This document shows positions 27,502 through 35,191 of a stretch of 35,191 nt of DNA, piece by piece (position 1 is the stretch's first letter; each line of letters opens with the position of its first letter). The stretch is from Candidatus Saccharimonadota bacterium (GTDB lineage: Bacteria; Patescibacteriota; Saccharimonadia; Saccharimonadales; UBA4665), in contig JACMNI010000047.1 in NCBI GenBank assembly GCA_014378615.1, forward strand, positions 73,420 to 108,610. Direction: 5' to 3'. A program made the translations under genes and the position numbers. Under the pieces are notes generated by a model. The model made no database searches, was not told the origin of the DNA, and saw only the letters and a program-made list of their open reading frames with translations.

Positions 27502-27948
27502 ATGATTGAAACGCAGTTAGAGCAGGATATAAAAACTGCCATGTTAGCTGGTGATAAAGTTCGTGTTTTAACGCTTAAGACTGTTAAGAGTGTGTTACTC
27601 GCTAATAAGGTCGCCAATGGCACCCGCGAAAGTATACTGCCGGACGCCGAAGTTATTACGCTTTTAAGCAAAGAGGCTAAAAAGCGCCAAGAAAGTGCCG
27701 AACTGTATAAGCAGGGCGGTAACGACCTTAAGGCCGAAGCCGAATTATCAGAAAAAGCGCTTATTGAAACGTACTTACCAAAGCAGCTGAGCGAAGCCGA
27801 AATTAGCATGGTCGTAGACGACGTATTAGCCCAGATGGGCGATAGCGCCGCTATGGGCCCGGCCATTGGTCAAGTAAAAGCCAAAACTAATGGTGCCGCC
27901 GACGGCGCGCTGATAGCCAAACTCGTAAAGGAGAAACTCGCTAAATGA
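27502..27948 (+). CDS. GatB/YqeY-domain protein
   Basis: IETQLEQDIKTAMLAGDKVRVLTLKTVKSVL..., ETYLPKQLSEAEI typical of YqeY. Confidence 0.9.
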   Translation: MIETQLEQDIKTAMLAGDKVRVLTLKTVKSVLLANKVANGTRESILPDAEVITLLSKEAKKRQESAELYKQGGNDLKAEAELSEKALIETYLPKQLSEAEISMVVDDVLAQMGDSAAMGPAIGQVKAKTNGAADGALIAKLVKEKLAK

Positions 27949-28487
27949 TCATATTAATGGGTGTTGCCGGTGCCGGCAAAAGTATGCAGGGCCGCTTGTT
28001 TGCCGACGAGCACGGCTATGCCTGGATCTCGACTGGTGAGTTGTTCCGCGTTCTAGTAACCGGGCAGCGTCGCGCCGAAATGCTTGAGGGTAAGTTGCTG
28101 AGCGACAAAGAAGTCATTGCCTTGGTTGATCGCACGCTTAGTTTAATCGATTTAAACGAAGAATTTTTACTCGATGGTTTCCCGAGAACAAAAGTGCAGA
28201 CCGACTGGCTTTTAAAAGAAGTTGAAACTGGTCGGTTACAGCTAACCGCCGTCTTCAATTTAACCGCCTCGCCCGAAGTCGTTAAAAAGCGCTTACTGGC
28301 TCGCGGCCGCCAAGATGATACCGAAACAGCCATCGACAAGCGCTTCCATGAGTACGAAACTATGACTTTGCCAATTGTTGATTACATTCGAAAAGCTGGG
28401 GCGCCAGTGTACGATATCGACGCTGATCTTGACCCAATTACGGTCCATGACCAAATCATGACGCTTATCGGTGAGCAGGAAAAATAA
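27945..28487 (+). CDS. adk: Adenylate kinase-like nucleoside monophosphate kinase
   Basis: GVAGAGKSMQGRLFADEHGYAWISTGELFR, LDGFPRTKVQTDWL. Confidence 0.85.
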   Translation: MIILMGVAGAGKSMQGRLFADEHGYAWISTGELFRVLVTGQRRAEMLEGKLLSDKEVIALVDRTLSLIDLNEEFLLDGFPRTKVQTDWLLKEVETGRLQLTAVFNLTASPEVVKKRLLARGRQDDTETAIDKRFHEYETMTLPIVDYIRKAGAPVYDIDADLDPITVHDQIMTLIGEQEK

Positions 28488-28490
28488 CTC

Positions 28491-29246
28491 GTGCAAACCA
28501 AAATCAAGACGGCTGCCGAAATTGAGGCCATGCGCGAGAGTGGTAGTATGCTCGGTACAGTGTTGAATATTTTAGTGAAAAGCGCTGCAGTCGGCATGAC
28601 TACGAAGCAACTAAACGACATTGCCGCCTACGAATTAAAAAGACTCGGTGGCGCTCCCAGCTTTCTGGGCTACCAAGGTTTCCCGGAAGTATTATGCGTG
28701 TCGCTCAACGAAGAAGTCGTGCACGGTATACCCAGTAATGAGCGGATTATTGCCGATGGCGACATCGTCTCCATGGATTTCGGCGTAACCTATAAGAATA
28801 TGATCACCGACGCCGCTCGCAGCGTTATTGTCGGCGCCCCCAAACAGCGCAAGCACGTCGATCTGGTCACTCAGACTTTGGCGTCACTCGATGCCGGCAT
28901 CTTTAGCGTTAAACACCATGTGCGTACCGGCGACATCGGGGCCAGCGTGCAAACGGTGCTCGATAAATATCATTACGGTATTGTCCGCGATTTAGTCGGT
29001 CACGGAGTCGGGCATCACTTGCATGAAGACCCTAACATCCCGAACTACGGTCGCCGCAACACTGGACCGTGGCTAGAGGCCGGCATGACCATCGCCATTG
29101 AACCTATGGCTACGCTTGGCACCGACCGTGTCGGCATTGCCGTAGACGGCTGGACCATAGTCACGGCCGATAAATCGTGGGCTGCCCATTTCGAAGACAC
29201 AGTGCTTATCACCCAAGAGGGCTGCGAAGTCCTCACCCGCGTCTAG
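28491..29246 (+). CDS. map: Methionine aminopeptidase type I
   Basis: GTG start; DFGVTYKNMITDAARS, GHGVGHHLHEDPNIPNYG, IEPM metal-ligand motifs. Confidence 0.95.
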   Translation: MQTKIKTAAEIEAMRESGSMLGTVLNILVKSAAVGMTTKQLNDIAAYELKRLGGAPSFLGYQGFPEVLCVSLNEEVVHGIPSNERIIADGDIVSMDFGVTYKNMITDAARSVIVGAPKQRKHVDLVTQTLASLDAGIFSVKHHVRTGDIGASVQTVLDKYHYGIVRDLVGHGVGHHLHEDPNIPNYGRRNTGPWLEAGMTIAIEPMATLGTDRVGIAVDGWTIVTADKSWAAHFEDTVLITQEGCEVLTRV

Positions 29247-29255
29247 CATTGGCTT

Positions 29256-29348
29256 GAGCGGGCATGTTCCGTTAGGGGCACCGCTTTCGGGCCGGCATAA
29301 GCCGAGCCCGGCGCTAGCAGTAGTGCCCCCAACAAAACATGCTCGCTC
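29256..29348. ncRNA. Candidate structured RNA / long imperfect hairpin, unknown family
   Basis: Nested stems GAGCGGGCATGTT/AACATGCTCGCTC, GTTAGGGGCAC/GTGCCCCCAAC, CGGGC-C-GGC-ATAA-GCC-GA-GCCCG. Confidence 0.5.
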
Positions 29349-29393
29349 CGTATGATTGCAGAGTAGTGAAAACGAGGATATAATACTTTTCTA

Positions 29394-30650
29394 ATGGCAG
29401 GCCAGTTTAACGTAGCAATAGAATCTCAGCGACAAGATAATTTTGTCGAGCGTACACTTATTATGGACCACTATCTAGCTGACTTGCCGGAAGGTGATTT
29501 GGATCAGGCCAGCGCCATGGCTGAGTCATTATTGTCATCGGGCAAGCCGCTAGCCAATACGGTCGTGATCATCCCCGTGGCGGCCCATCAAGAAGCGGCA
29601 AATGTCGCGCACACAATAGACGAATATGCAAAGCAGCAGGACTGTGAACCGTTTACCGTAGTACTAGGGCTCAATGCGCCCTGGGACCAGAATGGAAACG
29701 AAGCAATTGCCGCTACTGAAGGTGCAGTAAACAATGCTATGGCTGCTCATCCTAATCTTGATATTCGCTTCACCTCAGTTTTTTACGACGAACCGGTCAT
29801 CGGCGAGATTCGCCGTGATTTATGGAATGGTGTACTGCTAGCGTCGCAGCGCACCGGAAATTATGATGATGGTACAGAAATAATTGGCATTAACCATGAT
29901 ATTGATTTAATTAGACTGTCACCTAATTACGTGAAAAAGGTACAGCAAGCCTATGGCCGTCGCGACCGAAGGCACATTATAACTCCTGTCTCGCCATCAC
30001 GCGGCTCTCTAACAAAACACGCTTACAGCGCGGAGCACCCAATTATCTCACGTACGGTTTTTTGGAATGATTATTGCTGTAGACGAACCGGCGTCGTCTT
30101 CGAGGCGGGTATTATTGTGCCTATGAGTATGTATGCCCAACACGGAGGCTTCGACCCCTCAGCAAAGACACACGAGGTTGCTGGATACACCGACCGAAGC
30201 CCCCAGCGTACACGCTTGTTGCCCGGCACCCACATGGAAACTTCACTACGCCGTTACGTTGCCCGGATAGATGCACACGGCTACCGTATATGGTCAACTG
30301 ACTCATTTACTGCTAATGATGAATGCCGTCAACGGCAAAATTATCCAGATATTACACGCAATCGGCAGGCAGAAATAGTGCGCAGTACGTTACCTTATTA
30401 TGCCGGTAGTTTGGCATCGAAAGCGCTGCGCCAATCTCGTGACGACTATCTGGTAAGTTTACCATTTGACGCACCCTTGCCAAGCGCAAACGAGTTGGCA
30501 ATTGCATACTTTGTGAAAGCTATAAAAATTAAAAACCAAGCAAGTGGTATATTGAGTCGAGTTGTTCAGTCGGAGGCTTTAGCCGAAGATTTCTGTAGGC
30601 TATTTGCCGATGCAGTAGAACAGAGCATTGAGATTAAGATTGCCAGTTAA
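29394..30650 (+). CDS. Putative GT-A-type glycosyltransferase-like protein
   Basis: NTVVIIPVAAHQEAANVAHTIDEYAKQ start, GINHDIDLIRLS (DxD-like); no signal or TM. Confidence 0.45.
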   Translation: MAGQFNVAIESQRQDNFVERTLIMDHYLADLPEGDLDQASAMAESLLSSGKPLANTVVIIPVAAHQEAANVAHTIDEYAKQQDCEPFTVVLGLNAPWDQNGNEAIAATEGAVNNAMAAHPNLDIRFTSVFYDEPVIGEIRRDLWNGVLLASQRTGNYDDGTEIIGINHDIDLIRLSPNYVKKVQQAYGRRDRRHIITPVSPSRGSLTKHAYSAEHPIISRTVFWNDYCCRRTGVVFEAGIIVPMSMYAQHGGFDPSAKTHEVAGYTDRSPQRTRLLPGTHMETSLRRYVARIDAHGYRIWSTDSFTANDECRQRQNYPDITRNRQAEIVRSTLPYYAGSLASKALRQSRDDYLVSLPFDAPLPSANELAIAYFVKAIKIKNQASGILSRVVQSEALAEDFCRLFADAVEQSIEIKIAS

Positions 30651-30700
30651 ACCCAAAACACTGTAGCAGCAACTTGATATGTTATGATTGACAGTAATTT

Positions 30701-31219
30701 ATGACAGCCCCTAGCCCGTTTCAGACAAACTATGAAGGTAGCCTTGCGCTCGAACAGTTAGCGGCGCTAACGGGATGCTCACTAGAGCAGTTTTTGGGCG
30801 ATAGCGTACTTAGTGTCATGTTGTGCGTACGAGTCTCGCAGGAGAATTGTGCAGACGGGAAAGTAACTCCCACGTTGTTATTAGTGGAGCACGAGAGCGG
30901 GCAGGGTTATGAAACGTACGACGTCATGGAGGCATTAGCCACTCCAACAGTCACCAGACAGCCAGTGGAAGATGATTTTCCTGTATCAGATCCATTTGCC
31001 GAAGATCCCAGCCTCGCGTATTTGCCGCTTGCCGAAGATGATTTAGCCGAGCTGGAATATTTAAGCGAGGTAACAGACGTATCACCGCGTAAATTACTTG
31101 AAGAGGGTATCAATCTGCGCTGGATCCTAAAAGACGCAGCCGATAAAGGGCTTGAAGTGTTGCTCGAAGGCGCCACTGATGATGAATACATCCCACTGCC
31201 AACCTCCTTCATAGACTAG
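30701..31219 (+). CDS. Hypothetical acidic protein
   Basis: ORF with -10-like TATGAT 12 nt upstream of ATG. Confidence 0.6.
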   Translation: MTAPSPFQTNYEGSLALEQLAALTGCSLEQFLGDSVLSVMLCVRVSQENCADGKVTPTLLLVEHESGQGYETYDVMEALATPTVTRQPVEDDFPVSDPFAEDPSLAYLPLAEDDLAELEYLSEVTDVSPRKLLEEGINLRWILKDAADKGLEVLLEGATDDEYIPLPTSFID

Positions 31220-31249
31220 CTAAGTAATTACTTACAAAACCTTCATAAC

Positions 31250-31370
31250 CAAGTTGCTGCGGGTAGGGCAATCGGGCGTTTTGCGTCTGCAGGAGTCAGC
31301 TAGCGCCACGGGCTAAGCAAAGCTTACCCGTAGAGCGCTCCGGAAGAGGCAATATGCCCAACTTGCCTAC
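31250..31370 (+). ncRNA. Candidate structured RNA upstream of ftsA, unknown family
   Basis: Closing stem CAAGTTG/CAACTTG, inner AGCGC/GCGCT, apical ACGGG-c-TAAGC-AAA-GCTTA-CCCGT; no good ORF. Confidence 0.5.
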
Positions 31371-31384
31371 AGAGAGGAACGTGC

Positions 31385-31414
31385 TTGCTATCAGAGAAGC
31401 AAAAGCGGTATACT
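31385..31414 (+). promoter_or_regulatory. ftsA promoter
   Basis: TTGCTA (31385-31390), 18 nt, TATACT (31409-31414), 9 nt to ATG. Confidence 0.65.
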
Positions 31415-31423
31415 GGGAACAAT

Positions 31424-32644
31424 ATGAAGCCCGAACATTTTATCGGACTCGATATCGGCACCAGTGCAGTTCGCTGCGTAGTCGGCATGTATGACCCGAA
31501 CGGTAGTAACGGGCCGTCAATTATTGGCCACGGTTCGGCCGCTAACCAAGGCATGCGCCGCGGCGCCGTCGTGCACGTCGAAGATGTTACCGATGCCATT
31601 GTCAAGGCCGTCACCGAAGCCGAGCGTATCTCGGGTACGGCCATTAAACGCGCTACGGTAAACGTTAACGGCGCCCACGTTGAAGGCATCAATTCCAAGG
31701 GTGTAATAGCTATTAGTTCAGCCAACCGCGAAATTTTATTAGAAGATCGACTCCGGGTCGAAGAAGCCGCCACTATAGTTAACCTGCCGAGCAACCGCGA
31801 GATTGTCCAATTCTTCGCGAAAAACTATAGCCTCGATGGTCAGCGCAGTATTAAAGACCCCGTTGGCATGCAGGGCGTGCGGCTAGAAGTCGATGCCCAT
31901 ATCGTCACTGCGTCGAGTCCTAACTTACGTAACTTGGACCTGGCGCTAGAAAAGGCCGAGATCGAAGCTACGCACCACACCGTATCAAGTTTAGCCGCCG
32001 CCGAAGCGGTTTTGACGCGCCAGCAAAAAGAAGCCGGCACGGCGTTAATTGATATTGGTGCTGGTACCACTAACCTTATTGTTTTTGAAGATGGGGAAGT
32101 GCAGCACGTGGCCGTCCTGCCACTTGGTGGCCAGCACATCACCAATGACCTCGCTATTGGACTAAAGACCGACCTCGATATTGCTGAGGCCGTAAAGTTA
32201 CAACACGGTGATTTACGTCCAGGCTCTAAAAAGCTCAATGCCGCTGTTAAAATTGGTGACAAAGCCCATAACTTTGCGGTTGAAACCATCGAAATTATTA
32301 TTGAATCGCGCGTTGAAGAGCTATTGGAATACGTCGATAAAGAACTCCACAAAATTAAGCGCTCGCGCAAGTTGCCTGGAGGCATTGTGATTGTGGGCGG
32401 CACCGCTAAACTCCCCGGCATTGAAGAGTTTACCCGTGACAAGCTCGAACTATCGGCCCGCGTTGGTACGCTGCGCAATATCACTGGCCTCGCCGATACA
32501 GTCGAAGACGCTAGCTTCACCGTGGTGGTCGGTTTGATGCTGCTCGACATGCTGTTGTTGCCAGATTTACCCCCCAACCGTGATTCGGCCTCACAGAGCG
32601 CCCGCGGGCTTTTGTCATCTGTTATGAAGCGCTTCGCTAAGTAA
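31424..32644 (+). CDS. ftsA: Cell division protein FtsA
   Basis: FIGLDIGTSAVRCVVG, GTALIDIGAGTTNLIVF, GGIVIVGGTAKLPGIEEF actin-fold ATPase motifs. Confidence 0.95.
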   Translation: MKPEHFIGLDIGTSAVRCVVGMYDPNGSNGPSIIGHGSAANQGMRRGAVVHVEDVTDAIVKAVTEAERISGTAIKRATVNVNGAHVEGINSKGVIAISSANREILLEDRLRVEEAATIVNLPSNREIVQFFAKNYSLDGQRSIKDPVGMQGVRLEVDAHIVTASSPNLRNLDLALEKAEIEATHHTVSSLAAAEAVLTRQQKEAGTALIDIGAGTTNLIVFEDGEVQHVAVLPLGGQHITNDLAIGLKTDLDIAEAVKLQHGDLRPGSKKLNAAVKIGDKAHNFAVETIEIIIESRVEELLEYVDKELHKIKRSRKLPGGIVIVGGTAKLPGIEEFTRDKLELSARVGTLRNITGLADTVEDASFTVVVGLMLLDMLLLPDLPPNRDSASQSARGLLSSVMKRFAK

Positions 32645-32742
32645 AATACAGCCCTAAAAATAGACGTAAGCTAGTTGAAATATGCATACATTTATGTAGC
32701 AATTGGTGTATACTTTGAGCAGAATTGAGGGGTAGCAGATAT

Positions 32743-33453
32743 ATGGCAGACAGGGAGCAGACGTCGGTTCTTTCGCAGCAACTACTGTTGAGCGTGGCCG
32801 AACAACTCAAACTGCCGTTACTCCAGCTCGCCCGCCAGGCCGAAATTGGCCAACTAACCAAAAAACCTGACTTGCAAGCCATGCAGGCTACAGCCGACAC
32901 TGCGCTCCGCATGCTCGACAACTATGTCTTGGGTGTCCGCATGGCGCTAGACCAGTACCAATTAGAGCTGGAGCCAGTTTCGGTTTCTGCCGTGTTGTAC
33001 GACAGCGGCCAAGAACTGAGTCGCTTAGCCCGTAACTATGGTGTCGATCTGGAACTCCACATTGGCGGTCGGTTCGGTACCGTTATGGCTAACCGCGTTG
33101 GGCTGCAGTCGGCCTTAGTGAGCTTAGGGGCAGCGCTAATAGAAGCCTTGCCGGCGCTAGAACAGCCGCAACTAAAGCTACAGCTGGCCACCCATCGTTG
33201 CCGGTATGGCATTGTCGCCGGGCTATACACCGATACCCAGCAACTCACTACCGAAGCACTGCGTCATGGGAGGCAACTTATGGGGGGCAGTCGGCAGCCA
33301 CTAATGGACGTGACCCATACTGCCGGTGCAGGTGTCTTTATCGCTGATAGCATACTCAAGGCCATGCAGCTCAAATTGCAGGTGTCCCGGCATAACGGTT
33401 TATTCGGACTTGGGACCGTTTTGCTGCCTAATCATCAAATGCAGCTGGTTTAG
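32743..33453 (+). CDS. Degenerate histidine-kinase-like protein (HATPase-like C-terminus, no phosphoacceptor His)
   Basis: AEQLKLPLLQL aligns with SHELRTPL of DHp with H to E; C-term GAGVFIADSILKAMQLKLQVSRHNGLFGLGTVLLP resembles GxGL...G.GT.....LP of HATPase_c. Confidence 0.65.
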   Translation: MADREQTSVLSQQLLLSVAEQLKLPLLQLARQAEIGQLTKKPDLQAMQATADTALRMLDNYVLGVRMALDQYQLELEPVSVSAVLYDSGQELSRLARNYGVDLELHIGGRFGTVMANRVGLQSALVSLGAALIEALPALEQPQLKLQLATHRCRYGIVAGLYTDTQQLTTEALRHGRQLMGGSRQPLMDVTHTAGAGVFIADSILKAMQLKLQVSRHNGLFGLGTVLLPNHQMQLV

Positions 33454-33456
33454 TAT

Positions 33457-33855
33457 ATGGCGCACATTATTCTCATCGAACCCGACCGCGTGTTAGCGGC
33501 TACCTATAAGCAGGGTCTGGAGGCCAGTGGCAACAGCGTCGTTATGTGCGCCAGCGCCCAAGCCGCCATTTTTGCAGCCGATGAAAAGCGTCCCGACGTT
33601 ATTGTCAGTGAGCTACAGTTAATTGGGCATTCCGGAATAGAGTTTTTATACGAGTTTAGGTCCTATACCGAATGGCAAACCATACCGGTCCTTATTCATA
33701 CACAAGTACCACCGGCCGAATTCAGCAACTCATGGAGTCTGCTGCGCGATGAACTGGGAATTCATGAGTATATGTACAAGCCACTTACCAGTTTTCAACA
33801 GTTGCAGCGTTCTATTGCTGCCTGTCTAAATTCGACCATACCAGTTTCCGTATGA
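33457..33855 (+). CDS. Degenerate response-regulator receiver domain (Asp to Glu)
   Basis: HIILIEPDRVLA..., DVIVSELQLIGHSGIEFL (phospho-Asp replaced by Glu52, nt 33610-33612), YMYKPL conserved Lys. Confidence 0.8.
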   Translation: MAHIILIEPDRVLAATYKQGLEASGNSVVMCASAQAAIFAADEKRPDVIVSELQLIGHSGIEFLYEFRSYTEWQTIPVLIHTQVPPAEFSNSWSLLRDELGIHEYMYKPLTSFQQLQRSIAACLNSTIPVSV

Positions 33856-34544
33856 ATCAATTAACGACAACCGGCATCATATTGAGCCGGACCGATTTTG
33901 GCGAAGCCGATAAAATTATTACGCTACTAACGCCAGATCACGGCAAGCTCCGCCTGATGGCACGCGGCGTGCGCAAATCTAAAAGCCGTCTTGCGGGGGG
34001 TGTAGAGCTCTTTAGTGTCAGTGACATTGTATATATAAAAGGGCGGGGCGAAATTGGCACGCTTATCAGCGCCCGTTTAACGACTCATTATGGGCGCATT
34101 GTCCATGACGTCACTCGGACTATGTTGGGCTATGAACTTATCAAACAGCTCAATAAAGTTACCGAGGACGAACCAGAAGCTGAGTACTTCACGCTGTTGG
34201 AGCAAACCTTTCAGGCGCTCGACGACGCAACTATTCCCATCGAACTGATACGATACTGGTACGGCGCGCAGTTACTGAAACAGGCGGGCTACTCACCAAA
34301 TCTTTATACTGACGCTAGTGGCGAGAAACTGACGGCCGATGTAAGCTATGATTTTAGTTTTGACGATATGACCTTCACCGCGAACGATAACGGCCGCTAC
34401 AGCGCCGATCATATCAAGTATTTGCGGTTAGCTTTCAGCGGCAACATTCCAAAACTACTCAGCCAGGTAGAGGGCGGGGCAGCGCTACTCCCCGAGCTAC
34501 TCCAAATTACGCAGACACTGCTCGTAAATCATATTCAGCGGTAA
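33852..34544 (+). CDS. recO: DNA repair protein RecO
   Basis: TTTGIILSRTDFGEADKIITLLTPDHGKLRLMARGVRKSKSRLAGGVELF. Confidence 0.95.
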   Translation: MNQLTTTGIILSRTDFGEADKIITLLTPDHGKLRLMARGVRKSKSRLAGGVELFSVSDIVYIKGRGEIGTLISARLTTHYGRIVHDVTRTMLGYELIKQLNKVTEDEPEAEYFTLLEQTFQALDDATIPIELIRYWYGAQLLKQAGYSPNLYTDASGEKLTADVSYDFSFDDMTFTANDNGRYSADHIKYLRLAFSGNIPKLLSQVEGGAALLPELLQITQTLLVNHIQR

Positions 34545-34620
34545 CTGCGCGCTCTCAGGCAGGCTTGCATATTGTATGCAACGGGAGTTTAATACAGTAA
34601 TTAAGCAACATGGAGACAAA

Positions 34621-35094
34621 ATGAACAAATTACCAGTAGCGGTGGGCGCAGCTTTAGCAATTGTTACTACTGTAGGCGTGGAACAGGCAGTTGAACGACC
34701 ACGAGAGGATACACACTTCGTGATGGATGTGCAGGATTGCGCAAATCTTGCCGGCAAAATTATAAGTACCGGAGGCATACAGGGGCCGGAAGTATTTCTA
34801 GAACCATGTGGACAATTCCGCGATGATATTACAGCCGTTTCGATTGTCGGTGCACCCGGCGGCGAACAAATCCTAGGTTCGCAGATTCCTCAACCACTAG
34901 AACTTCTAAATAAAGAACTCAACTCTGCAGTTAAGGCTGACAAGGAAATAACCGATTCTAATAGATCTGATAGAAATATAGAATGGGCATTTGCGGGTTT
35001 AGCAGGCCTCGTCATAGGCGGGCTGGGTTTCGCTGCTGCAAACAGATTAGGTGGAAGCCGTGGTAAAAACGGCGGCTCAACTAAAGTAGCCTAA
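34621..35094 (+). CDS. Hypothetical secreted/membrane protein
   Basis: N-terminal hydrophobic segment and C-terminal TM (WAFAGLAGLVIGGLGFAAA) followed by basic tail. Confidence 0.65.
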   Translation: MNKLPVAVGAALAIVTTVGVEQAVERPREDTHFVMDVQDCANLAGKIISTGGIQGPEVFLEPCGQFRDDITAVSIVGAPGGEQILGSQIPQPLELLNKELNSAVKADKEITDSNRSDRNIEWAFAGLAGLVIGGLGFAAANRLGGSRGKNGGSTKVA

Positions 35095-35141
35095 GGACTA
35101 ATTAGGCCTCATAAATATATTCGAGTATAATCAAAACCAAT

Positions 35142-35191
35142 ATGAGCGAAGTAAAAATGGAAGATATCGTCAGTCTCTGTAAGCGCCGCGG
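35142..35191 (+). CDS. glyS: Glycyl-tRNA synthetase N-terminus (truncated by window end)
   Basis: MSEVKMEDIVSLCKRRG, characteristic start of single-chain GlyRS; TATAAT 10 nt upstream. Confidence 0.75.
   Translation, partial: MSEVKMEDIVSLCKRR

Noticed and set aside
29256-31370. tRNA, SRP RNA, 6S or tmRNA identity for the structured intergenic segments
   Set aside because: No T-loop GTTCRA, no SRP domain IV loop, and lengths and motifs do not fit; left as unassigned candidates.
31840-32577. 245-aa minus-strand ORF antisense to ftsA
   Set aside because: Ser/Thr/Arg-rich low-complexity translation mirroring codon bias of ftsA; no domain, no promoter/SD; ftsA is clearly the real gene.
1-35191. 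CRISPR array, transposase, integrase or prophage genes
   Set aside because: No regularly spaced direct repeats and no recognisable mobile-element proteins found by reading.
1-35191. Alternative genetic code (UGA recoded)
   Set aside because: UGA terminates several genes (e.g. 1494-2207) and prfB is present.

Overview
Gene-dense (about 90% coding) 35.2-kb bacterial chromosomal window. Its protein style (short housekeeping proteins, many unassigned small membrane or soluble proteins) suggests a Patescibacteria/CPR lineage, possibly Saccharibacteria; this is inference and no 16S is present. The genetic code looks standard: prfB is intact and UGA is used as stop. Mostly housekeeping genes: TrmA/RlmD-type methyltransferase, serS, hpf/raiA, secA, M16 peptidase, prfB, ftsE-ftsX-CHAP hydrolase, S41 peptidase, pyrG, rpmA, xseA/xseB, rpsU, yqeY-like, adk-like, map, ftsA, recO and the start of glyS-type glycyl-tRNA synthetase. 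Accessory content: (i) an AT-richer block at 18.45-21.4 kb with two unknown proteins and a Fic-motif protein, expressed from two promoters sharing an identical 17-nt core; (ii) a degenerate 'pseudo two-component' pair (histidine to Glu, Asp to Glu) between ftsA and recO; (iii) several strongly structured intergenic segments that may be unassigned ncRNAs or palindromic elements (14.72-14.84, 27.01-27.09, 29.256-29.348, 31.25-31.37 kb); (iv) a recurring architecture with the -10 box only 6-10 nt before the start codon, predicting widespread leaderless mRNAs. No tRNA, rRNA, CRISPR array or transposase was recognised.
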